Positions 10,848 through 19,829 of a DNA stretch of 64,000 nucleotides are shown in pieces (position 1 is the first letter of the stretch; each line of letters starts with the position of its first letter). The notes under the pieces are model-generated. The model was not told where the DNA came from. It ran no database searches and saw nothing but the letters and a program-made list of their open reading frames with translations. The position numbers were made by a program, and so were the translations under genes. The DNA comes from Vesta saturnalis (lineage: Eukaryota; Arthropoda; Insecta; Coleoptera; Lampyridae). The DNA is taken from positions 1,767,001 to 1,831,000 of the forward strand of contig JARFJB010001352.1 in NCBI GenBank assembly GCA_036346205.1, in the 5' to 3' direction.

Positions 10848-13106
10848 CAGGTTGTCCCATTTTCGTATGTTTTACGGGTATCTCGCTTATTTGTAGGTTA
10901 GAACCTTGTGGTTATCTCGACACTACTTTTTAATGAAACCAAAGATGCACTAATCAAATTTACCATAGCCATCTTAGTTTTTGTGCTACAGGGCGATTTT
11001 GGAAAAATTGCATTTTCAGTTATCCCCTGTAACTCTGTTATTGTGAGACATATTAAAAAAGTAAAAACTGACATTTGTAGATTTTTTTACGTAAAATCCA
11101 GTGGCGTTCAGATTTTCTTTAGAGGTCACATTTTTTGAGATATTGACATAACCAACTTTCTTTTATGGGACATCCTATATTTTTTTTTAAATCTTTTTCC
11201 CCTTGCCAAGAGCTTTTCAAAAATATAGCATAGTCTACATTTATTTTTATAAATAACGTGACAAAATGATTTTTTTCTATAATTTACATTGATAAAAAAC
11301 AAAATAATTAATTAATCACAAATATTGTTCAAATTGGAGACCATTATGTCTCCTACAAGTTTCACAAAGTTTATAAATCCTTTTAATAGCATTTTCCAAA
11401 ATAAATTATTGTCTTCGTAATTCTGCAAAAGCATTTTCCATTGCAATTTTTAATTGTTGCATGTTGGCATATTGCCTTGAATAAATTTTATTCTTTAAAT
11501 ACCCCCACAAAAAAAAAATCCAAAACCGAGAGATCCGGTGATCGTGGTGGCCATTGAACAGGGCCATTTGTTCCAATCCATTTTCTGGGAAAACGTTCAT
11601 TTAGCCAGTTCTGTATTATTCTAGCATTGTGGGCTGGAGCCCCATCCTGCTGGAAGAATATATCGTTCAGTTGAGCCAGTGGAATATCTTCTAAAATGTT
11701 CATAGTTTTTTTTGTAGAATTTGTAAGTACCCATTAGAGTTTAGGTTTTCTTCATAAATCTTGTAAACCACTTTTCGGTTAAAAATAAAGCATTAAATCC
11801 GAACCTGCCTTGACGCTCTCTAGGAAAAATCACGTGGGTGTGACTCCAAAACCGCGAGTTGTGTCTATTAAGAATTCTCGAACTTGTGAAATGTGCCTCG
11901 TCTGACCAAATTATTTTTTTTTCAAAATTATTGTGCTGAATTTTCATATTTATAAACCAATTGCAGACCTACAATCTACGTTCAGCATCACCAGGGTGCA
12001 GATGATGCACACGTTTATACTTGTAGGGTTTGAATTTATGTTTTTTTAAAATCCTTTGCACTGTTGTTTTAGACACACCGGTCTCTTCATTCTATTTTCC
12101 TGCACGAGGTTTCAGGAGTGGCTTGAACAACTGCTAAAACGTTGATTTCTGATCCCTCGTTCTCTTTGTTGTAAACTCTGGGTCGAGGTTTGTCAAAACA
12201 TCCATGTTGGCAAAGATTAAATTTTAATTTTTGAAAAATTCTTCTGTCGGGTTGTCTTCTTTCGGGATCTGTATGACAAAATAGTTATATAAAATAAATA
12301 CAAAATCTAAGGTAATGATTAACTGACCTGTTCAGATAGAGTTCTAAGGCCTGGTCTGCGATTTCATTAGATAATGTGAAGCAGGTATTTATATCATATT
12401 TCTCAAAGTTTTCAAGTTTTTGGTTTCGAGCCATATTAAAAAATAATTAAACAACAACAACAACAAGAACAAGAACGATAACAATAAACAAAAACAACGA
12501 ATAACAATAAATAGCAGCACTAAATTTGGGAAAATGTAACCAGGAATAATTTGAGAGAAGCAGAGACTTCAAAAATCAAATACCTAGGTAATGGGAGAAC
12601 GTTAATTATTTTGTTTTTTGCGTTACCATGGTTACCCACGGCTATCCACTAATATCAATGTAAATTATAGAAAAAAATCATTTTGTCACGTTATTTATAA
12701 AAATAAATATAGACTATGCTACATTTTTGAAAAGCTCTTGGCAAGGGGAAAAAGATTTAAAAAATATATATAGGGTACCCATAAAAAAGTAGGTTATGTC
12801 AATATCTCAAAAACTATGACAACTAAAGAAAATCTGACTACGCTACTGGATTCTACGTAATAAAATCTACAAATATCAGTTTTTACTTTTTTAATATGTC
12901 TGACAATAACAGAGTTACAGGGGATGACTGAAAATGCAATTCTTCCAAAATCACCCTGTAGCACACAAACTAAGATGGCTATGGCAAATTTGATTAGTGC
13001 ATCTTTGGTTTCATTAAAAAATAGCACGATGTCGCGAAAACCGCAAGGTTCTAACCTAAAAAATAAGCGAGATACCCCGTAAAACATACGAAAATGGGAC
13101 AACCTG
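10848..13106 (-). mobile_element. Mariner-like element with ~450-bp inverted repeats (nested)
   Basis: Left arm 10,848-11,292 and right arm 12,655-13,106 are near-perfect inverted copies, starting caggttgtcccattttcgta at each end and flanked by TA (10,846-10,847 and 13,107-13,108). Such long arms are unusual for mariner-type elements, whose inverted repeats are usually tens of bp. The core holds a minus-strand transposase (11,406-12,434). It lies inside the 9,135-13,411 element and is therefore younger than it. Confidence 0.9.
11406..12434 (-). pseudogene. Mariner-like transposase (DD41D spacing), intron-like gap
   Basis: The ATG at 12,434 gives MARNQKLENFEKYDINTCF. The frame runs about 35 codons to a likely intron (12,327-12,269: gtcag...catacag, 59 nt) and continues as DPERRQPDRRIFQKL and CFDKPRPRVYN (helix-turn-helix region). 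Downstream pieces carry SDEAHF (first Asp), QQDGAPAHNARI (second Asp) and PPRSPDLSVLDFF (third). I count 41 residues between the second Asp and the Asp of LDFF, the spacing of the DD41D ('rosa'-type) mariner group. All three acids survive, but the pieces lie in different frames, so the gene is broken. Joining the first two pieces also needs a shifted donor or a one-base change. Confidence 0.8.
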
Positions 13107-13411
13107 TACACACTTTCTTCTACAAGAATGAAATAATTACATATGTCCTAAATTACAACAATTCACTGGCGCAGCAAAATATTTTTGACTCAATCAATAA
13201 AATAAGTGGATATAATGGTTAATTTTTCTAGTTTAAAAGATAAAATACATTCAATAATTTTCAACTTTCTTTGACATTTTATGGAAATTTATGTGGAGAC
13301 ATGTGCCGATAAAAATATTAACTAAAAGATACTTTGCTGATTCAATTAAGACTTACGTTCGTTGAAATTTGAAGAATGAGTCATACCCAACTTTATTTGA
13401 ATTAAACTATA

Positions 13412-13530
13412 TAAAAGAGGCTGCATAATTATCCTAAAAAAATGTTATTAAGATTATTTCATTTCTTTTGATTTCCATTTTGTAGGTTGGAAGGCCGTGT
13501 GGTGTTCCACACCAGAAATTTTTGTTTCCA
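13412..13530 (+). repeat. Old interspersed repeat, copy 2, right part
   Basis: Runs from 'taaaagaggctgcataatt' to 'gttggaaggccgtgtg'. It is colinear with 7,425-7,530 and picks up where 9,134 stopped. It is the right flank of the 4.28-kb insertion. Confidence 0.65.
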
Positions 13531-13838
13531 ATAAATGATAATTGATTTTTCCGTCAACGGCCTTGTCGTAACTCTCCTTATAAAATAATTTTTTGGACAC
13601 ATTTCGTTAGTACAGTTTATTTAGATTGTATCAATGAAAAGTAGAAGTATTAATGAAATAGATTATATTAAAATAACCGACATAAAAGTCATATTAAAAG
13701 TAACATAAAATTTTTTATACATGTGTAATAGTTACTAGTATACTAAAAATAATTTTATTTCTAATTTTGCAATCAGTAATGGCTAGCAATCGGTATGTTA
13801 AAATGCATATACCTTAATTAATAGTATATATTACTTAC

Positions 13839-13979
13839 TTTTCTTTTTATGTTCCTGTTCTGGTTGATGATAAGTACCAGCTGAGGGGTCAATCATCATG
13901 GAGTGCCCCAGGTGCCCCCCATGACCCCCTGGCTGGCACTCCATCGTGATCATAGTACCCTCAATTGTGGGTAAATTAT
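13839..13979 (-). CDS. Candidate internal coding exon of a host gene (141 nt)
   Basis: On the minus strand a pyrimidine-rich stretch and ttgcag acceptor precede 13,979, and a perfect GTAAGT donor starts at 13,838. The 141 nt between are open for 46 complete codons: NLPTIEGTMITMECQPGG, then an H/G/M-rich stretch, DPSAGTYHQPEQE and a terminal Lys run. The exon is markedly GC-richer than everything around it, and its length is a multiple of three, so inclusion or skipping keeps frame. Reading through the donor gives a stop within two codons, and AATAAA follows at 13,759-13,754, so an alternative terminal exon is possible. I cannot name the gene; the composition suits a linker exon of a regulatory protein, which is inference. 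Confidence 0.6.
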
Positions 13980-13984
13980 CTGCA

Positions 13985-15110
13985 ACAAACAAAATACATA
14001 AAACTTCCGATTAGTGAAAGTTAAAACAAAAGCCTTTAAATTAAAGATAAAGAAAAAAAATCATTCAGCTGTTACGTTAAAAGTCGATTGTAAGATAAAG
14101 ATTACATAGTAAACCAGAAGGGGTCGTTAGTCCTAATCACTTTCATTTCTAACCGTCGGTCCTCATCAGCCCTTTCCTTTATAGTAAAAGTCGGGCGCCG
14201 ACCTTTTACTACAAACATCGCGCGCGGGAATTTCTACTTTAACGAAAATACCATATGTCATTCTTACCCTACTAGACTATTGTTAAAACGGAAAACTAAA
14301 TTAAGGGCTGATGTTCTTGCGTTTCTGTTTATTAGGTAGCATCCAGATCGGTTTCTTTTGTTTGTTTTAAAATCGTATTTATTTTTTCATGCGGTCATTC
14401 TTCTTTGTGGTTTATTAGACGATACCGGATGAAGTTATTTTCATTTTAAATAATTATTAGGGTTGAGGTGTTCCTTTTTTTAATTTTGCGAATGAGTCTA
14501 CTACTATTGAATGGTATAAATGTGACATGTTTTTTTTTAATTCTGAAAGAGTTTTACATTCCTAAATACTGTAATTTAAAACGTATTAGCCTTTTTTCTA
14601 ATAACGTTGCACAATCGTGTATGAAAAATTTTATAGTAATCAGTTCATAACTAAATTATGTTGATGACATTAAAAATAAACGCTAGGTGCCGTCGACATT
14701 TTTTTTGATGGCCTACATTATTTCGTGTAACGAATATTTTTTTTATTCTTTGTCACATTCATAAAATCGTTTTGGTAAATTTTCTGTTTTAGGACATTTG
14801 AGATTGTAGCGTTGAGAATTAACATAAGTTCCAGTTTTTGTTCTTACAAAGTTACTAACCTAACCAAGAACGGTTTGCAATTTCCTTTAGTCGTATCTAA
14901 TATAGACATCATTACTTAGATATTCAGTAGTTATTAGTATACAAGACAGGTAAGTTTTTTATACGTTTTAATAGATGTTTTAATCAATAAAAGAAAGTGT
15001 AAAATATGTATTGTATAGTATGCCTATTAATTTGTGGTACTGAAAACTTGTTTCACATAAAAGAATATGTAATAATAAATTAACACTTGCATAGTTGTAG
15101 CCATATCTTT
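13985..15110. other. AT-rich stretch, probably intronic; one hairpin
   Basis: No gene or element is recognised. A short GC-rich palindrome sits at 14,182-14,211 (tagtaaaagtcgg, a 3-base loop, then its complement with one bulged C). The 60-codon frame at 14,468-14,650 is hydrophobic low-complexity sequence and unsupported. Confidence 0.5.
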
Positions 15111-15114
15111 TAAC

Positions 15115-15420
15115 TGTTGTATTGTAGACGAAGAGTTATCTCGGAAAACCAATAGTTTCGGAATACCCCAAACAAATGTATCCAATAATGTTAAGTCCGG
15201 AGAGTGAGAGTGAGATGGAAAAGAAAAATCGGTGCCCCACCTTGCTGAAAAAGTTGGCTACCGAACGGTAAGTTTCTTGATTTGCAAAACCTTCGAAACT
15301 CATCTACAAACGGTGTGAGAACTTGAGTATTACAGCAGTTTTGATTAACCCAGCATCGACACACATACGAAATCGTTACATAAGAAACATACTTATTGAC
15401 CACCACAACTCTTTTAAGGG
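15115..15420 (-). pseudogene. Mariner-like transposase fragment
   Basis: Minus-strand translation gives VLTPFVDEFRRFCKS, then LFQQGGAP, matching the segment around the second catalytic Asp (QQDGAPxH) of mariner-like transposases; the Asp has become Gly. Text resembling the RSPDLTxxDFF region is scrambled after it. No inverted repeats were found, so it is an orphan piece. Confidence 0.5.
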
Positions 15421-15639
15421 ATGGTTTACTTTTAAGGCCAGAAAATTTTTAGGTGTTTAAAATAGGTTTATTTAAACCAATGCTAAGAGAAAATAAGCAA
15501 ACAAAATATGATACAATGGTTGTTTTGATATAGATGTATGAAAATAAACGAAAACTACGCCTTTGAATAAAACGAGAAAATAACCTAAAATAATTAAAAC
15601 AAAGCTATGCAACCTAAAAAAATCAGTATATAAATACAT

Positions 15640-17360
15640 AACACAAACTTAAAAAAATATATATGACCAATAACTTTTGTTATGCAAATAATGTCTCGGT
15701 GCTCGTGGCTTTTTACACCCACAGCATAGCATTTTAGTTTTTTCTGTCCTTTCCTCGTACACTCGTTTTTGTAGTGGAGCTGCCTCCTCTGGGTGGGTCT
15801 GTATTCCTACCATTTCTTCTATGGTAATTGTTAAGGGCCTGTTAAGGGTTTTGGACTGCTACCGTGATCTCATAAATTGTTCTGTTAATTGCCAAGCAAA
15901 TTCATGCAAAAATTGTAAGGTGCCAATTTCGTGGCTATCGTTACCTTAAGGTTTTGAATTTGTGTTATTATTAGTAAATATATTTACATTATGTACTGGT
16001 CCTCCTTGTTAGTCAACATTTCCACAGTATGGCATTGAATTGACCGAATTGTTCGAGCGTCATTCAGCATAAGGACCTTTATACCACATTTATCTAGTTT
16101 CGATCTCGTATGTATACGAAAAGGGCATTTTCCCCGGAAGCCCATAAGTTGCTCATCGATTGTACAGTATTCATATGGAGTATAAAATTTGTCTAACGTG
16201 CTAAAGCACTCAGGAATACTGGGAGGGTTTAGGGATATTGTTAGGCTACCTTAAATTGACTTAAGTCAAAGTTTGGAGGAAAACAGGACTGGGTAGTGCA
16301 TTCCAAAATTTGGTCGCCGTGTGGAAAAATGTAGATTGATCCCGTTTAGTGTGACACGATGGAATTTTGAGTGCGTAACTATGGTATGAATGGGCAAACC
16401 GAGTGTTCCTAGCGAAGATGGCCTGCGAAAATATTAAGGAGTGTATTTCGGAGACACACTTGACATGGTAATTGCGATAAAATAAGGAAAGAACCGAAAC
16501 TATTGTTCTATGCTAAAGAGGCTGTAGGTCAGAAGTCAGAGACGGGGTATTTATAAGCCTAATAGCACTTTTTGGATGCGGTTTAGCATATCAAGGGAGT
16601 ATTGGGGAGCACTGACCCAGAGGTGGAATTTGTCCCATACTTGACTTATTGCCGCTAATTTGTCATTTTCTTTGCGTACATTTCTGCTCGAACGTTAGTG
16701 TCGAGAATAGAATCTTAAATCTATTATGGGGCATTGTCATTCTGAAGATACTGTCACCATCTCTTACAGACCACAATTCTGACACGTTAATAAGAGAAAT
16801 TCGTTTAACTCCAACTTTCTAAAGTAAGCCTATAAGTGCTTTTATTTCAATTATGTCTGTAGAATGCTGGCACGACTGTAAGTTTGCGGCACTCTGACAT
16901 TTCCTTGAAATTTCATCATTCGTATGCCTCACTATGATAATTTCCTCGTCCAATAAGAAATTCCAAAATTCCAAATAAGTTGTGGCCTCCTTTGCTTTAC
17001 CTTTGAGTCCGGGTAAAGGAGGTTCTTCATTAGCAGACAATATCGCCTTTCCGGAACTTCTGCGCATTACCGATAGTCATTTTACCCAAAGTAAGTTACA
17101 GTAAATACACTGCAGATCGATCTGAAAAGCGTAATCATACCTCGGAGCACAGGCTGAGCTCGATTTAAACCATTTTCTTCATTTGCGGAATACCATCTTG
17201 TTCCGATTCTGCATCGCCTTGATTTAGCACAAAGTCTGGATCATCCCCAGAATCGGAATCACCTATTAACTATTTTTCTTCGAGTTCTCCTTCCATAATT
17301 TTTTCATTCTCGTCGTCCAACTCCGCTTGTTTTAACGGACGATATTTATTTCGATTTGCC
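15640..17360 (-). pseudogene. piggyBac-type transposase, broken and split by a LINE tail
   Basis: Minus strand, from about 17,360. An acidic N-terminus (AELDDENEKIMEGELEE, then GDSDSGDDPDF) leads to LPGLKGKAKEATTYLEFWNF and IIIVRHTNDEIS, then TDIIEIKALIGLL and FRMTMPHNRFKIL: the conserved opening of the DDE_Tnp_1_7 (piggyBac) domain. The frame is then interrupted by a LINE 3' fragment (about 16,245-16,640). It resumes with YTPYEYCTIDEQLMGFRGKC and FRIHTRSKLDKCGIKVLML, which includes the DEQL catalytic Asp. The C-terminus near 15,700-15,900 includes MLCCGCKKPRAPRH, probably the remains of the cysteine-rich domain. Several stops are present. No TTAA-flanked ends were identified. Confidence 0.75.
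16245..16640 (-). mobile_element. LINE 3' fragment inserted in piggyBac
   Basis: Minus-strand translation: APQYSLDMLNRIQ, then SLTSDLQPL, HRTIVSVLSLFYRNYH, ARNTRFAHSYHSYALKIP, TFFHTATKFWNALPSPVF. This is the characteristic C-terminal tail of a non-LTR reverse transcriptase of the Jockey/CR1/R1-like groups. It interrupts the piggyBac open frame, and piggyBac homology resumes on both sides. It is a 5'-truncated LINE, as expected from incomplete reverse transcription. Confidence 0.7.
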
Positions 17361-17619
17361 AATTTACAATTTTATTTCAAATTTATCACCGATTTTGAAC
17401 CGTCTATGCACAATACTAATAAAAATAACACTCAACACACTTAACAAGTTCACCTCTAAACGACACTCTGGGGTCAGCCGGACCTACAACATGTATATAA
17501 CAATCAACCGCCGTCACTAGATGAGAACTGACGGACAACTGATCGTAGTCATGTAAAATGAATTTCCGTAGAACCTAATCGCCGTATTATCCAAACCAAA
17601 AACGTAGCTCGGCAAATAA

Positions 17620-18225
17620 ATTTTACTGGATCTTATAGACCCCAGTGTGTCTATTCAGCATTAACAATTTCTCAATGAAGTAGGGCCCAATAATTCCTCG
17701 CTCAGAAACTCCGCACCAGGCGGTCACTTTTTCACTATGCAACGATATTTCTTGCACCTGTTTTGATCGTTGGAAACCTAAACATCTACTGCTACCACTA
17801 TTTACATGCCACATGAAAATGACGTTCATCACTGTATTAGCTGTTACTAATAAAACTGGGATTATCATATTGCAAGGCAAGGATTTTAGAACAGTATTCA
17901 GGTCTTGCAGCATAATCACCCATTCTCAATTGTCGGGTCGTCTGAATAACGTATAAACGTGCACTAGGTTGTTTCACTATCTTCTAAAGGGTCGACTAGG
18001 ACTATGACGTTGTAAGCCCATAATTTGATTGAATACACGTTTGTGATTTTCATTGGTATCTATAGTTTTTTTTCTTTTTCTTGGTGTAGAACACTTCCAG
18101 TTCTAAATTTGGTTATAATGTCTGTTTATTGAAGTGCCCTGAAAATTGTTCGCAGACGAATTTAATACCGTATGAGCCAAAATAGTGTTGAACTAAAAAG
18201 ACATTTTCTTCAGTAGGTAACATTA
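17620..18225 (-). pseudogene. Mariner-like transposase remnant
   Basis: The ATG at 18,223 gives MLPTEENVFLVQHYFGSYGI, the opening helix-turn-helix region of a mariner-like family in which a start similar to 'xEExVFIVEHYFRSYG' is typical. Stops follow. Nearer 17,640-17,800 the frame reads CLGFQRSKQVQEISLHS and KVTAWCGVSERGIIGPYF, the segment after the first catalytic Asp. The SDEATF motif itself is lost. A perfect 18-bp duplication (tctgaccaaaaccaaacg) lies just upstream at about 18,247-18,283. Confidence 0.65.
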
Positions 18226-18374
18226 TTTACGAACATATTAGTACATCTGACCAAAACCAAACGTCTGACCAAAACCAAACGTCAATGTTTATGTCAAATA
18301 CCAGTGTCAATTATTAGAGGTTTAAGCAAAAGAATGCTTACTGTTTCAATATTATAAATTAATAGCCATATTGT

Positions 18375-19450
18375 ACACAGCGCGGCAATTAAATTCCGGC
18401 ACTGAGGCCATAGAAATGAAACGAAACAATTTTTTTCTTTATTCAAAGTATTCTATTCCTGATTCAATGCACTTTCTACAGCAACTAAATAGTGATTCAA
18501 ATGTCTTCTCGAATTCATGTTTTGGTATTACCTCAAAGGTACGCGCCGGCGTTCTTTTTATGGTCTCGATGTCATCAAAAATGCGTCCTTTCAACTTAAT
18601 TTTCATTTTTTTGAATAGTACGAAGTCCCATATGGTGAGAAATCTGGTGAATATGGTGAATGATTCAACACGCAGACTTGATTTCGTGCCAAAAATTGAC
18701 GAACAATCAACGATGTGTGACTCGGTGCATTATCAAGTAACTGACACCAGTCGTCAGGATCGCGATATTCTAGTCGAATTCTGCCAACCAAACGTTGCAA
18801 ACTTCCAAATAGAAAGCAGCAGTAACTGTTTGACCAATTGCGACGAACTCGTGGTGGGTGATGCCCTTGCTATCGAAGAACATAATGAACATTGTCTTAA
18901 TTTTTTATGGAACTTGTGTTTTTTTTTGGCTTGAGGTGATGATTTCGAGTTCCATTCTTCACTTTGACGCATTGTTTTCGGGTCATACGGAAAACATCAT
19001 GTTTCGTCGCCTGGACAGTTGATTTTAAAAAAGTTGGGCTGCTATTTGCCGCTCGTACGATCTTTCTAGAATGTTGCACTTTCACCAATCTGCGCTTTTC
19101 GGTTAGTTCCTGTAGAACAACTTTAGCACAGACCTTAGTTTAGCCCATATCCTCCTTCAGAATTTGACGAATTGCTTCTTAGTTGATGTTTAATGCCTCT
19201 TCCATCATTCTGAGTGACGCATTGCTGTTCTTATTGTTGATGACCTTCCCACCCGTTCTTCGTCCTACAACGATTGCGTACCTCCCAAAAATCGTTTGTA
19301 CCACTCAAAGGTCTTTGACCGTGATAAACATTCACTCCGATAAACTTTTTGCACCACTTTGAACGTTTCTGTGACTGTTGTGCTAAGTTTTGGGAGAAAT
19401 TTAATAATAGCCTGTTGTTCCATGATTGTATTCCGACGAGTAATAAATTG
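18375..19450 (-). pseudogene. Classical mariner (DD34D-type) transposase remnant
   Basis: The N-terminus near 19,420 reads MEQQAIIKFLPKLSTTVTET and then SRSKTFEWYKRFLGG, the usual mariner opening. Further on, DETWCFPYDPKTMRQSEEW carries the first Asp. An FFDSKGITHHEFVAIGQTV block precedes LLDNAPSHTSLIV (second Asp), and SPYSPDFSPYG replaces YSPDLxPxD, so the third Asp is lost. The C-terminal pieces near 18,420-18,560 are in another frame. Stops and frameshifts make it inactive. Matching terminal inverted repeats were not found. Confidence 0.75.
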
Positions 19451-19829
19451 GACTGATGAACGAAATGTCATAAAACTAACATATGTCAACCGATTTCAAC
19501 AAAACTTTTAGGTTCAGAAGAGCCTAAGCTTTAAAATGACATACAGTTTCAATACATCTTTCAGAAAGAAATGTGGTAGTTCAATTCTCAGAAAGTAAAT
19601 AGTCCTTTTAAATAGTATTTTTTATTATTGAATATAGAGATCTATTTCTTGTGCTATTTATTCATTTGGCCACAGTAGAAAATATTCCACATTTGCTCGC
19701 TCCTTATTCCTCTAAATTCATTTATTAGTTAGATCATCATTTCCTTAGTGTTAGTAGCGAGTATAAAGATTAACAATTTCTTCGTGAGCGCGACATGGTT
19801 TTAGTCGATACAAGTTATGCAGTAGCGGG

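Larger units (their letters stand above)
9135..13411 (+). mobile_element. 4.28-kb IS630/Tc1-like DNA transposon
   Basis: Terminal inverted repeats of about 32 bp (left 9,137-9,168, gtttgaatcaggtaaagttg...; right 13,376-13,407) match at about 27 of 32 positions. Host sequence on both sides is the old repeat: '...gaacttctta' before and 'taaaagaggctgcat...' after. These join to the uninterrupted form at about 7,405-7,440 and give a TA target duplication. Inside are a decayed transposase (about 9,275-10,627) and a younger nested mariner-like element (10,848-13,106), which explains the large size; without it the element is about 2.0 kb. Confidence 0.8.

Noticed and set aside
12451..12510. Coding-like (CAA)n/Gln repeat
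   Set aside because: Imperfect (aac/aag)n simple repeat in the 5' untranslated part of a mariner-like transposase.
18371..18934. 187-codon plus-strand open frame, one of the longest in the window
   Set aside because: It is antisense to a mariner transposase whose motifs (DNAPSHTS, YSPD) are on the minus strand.
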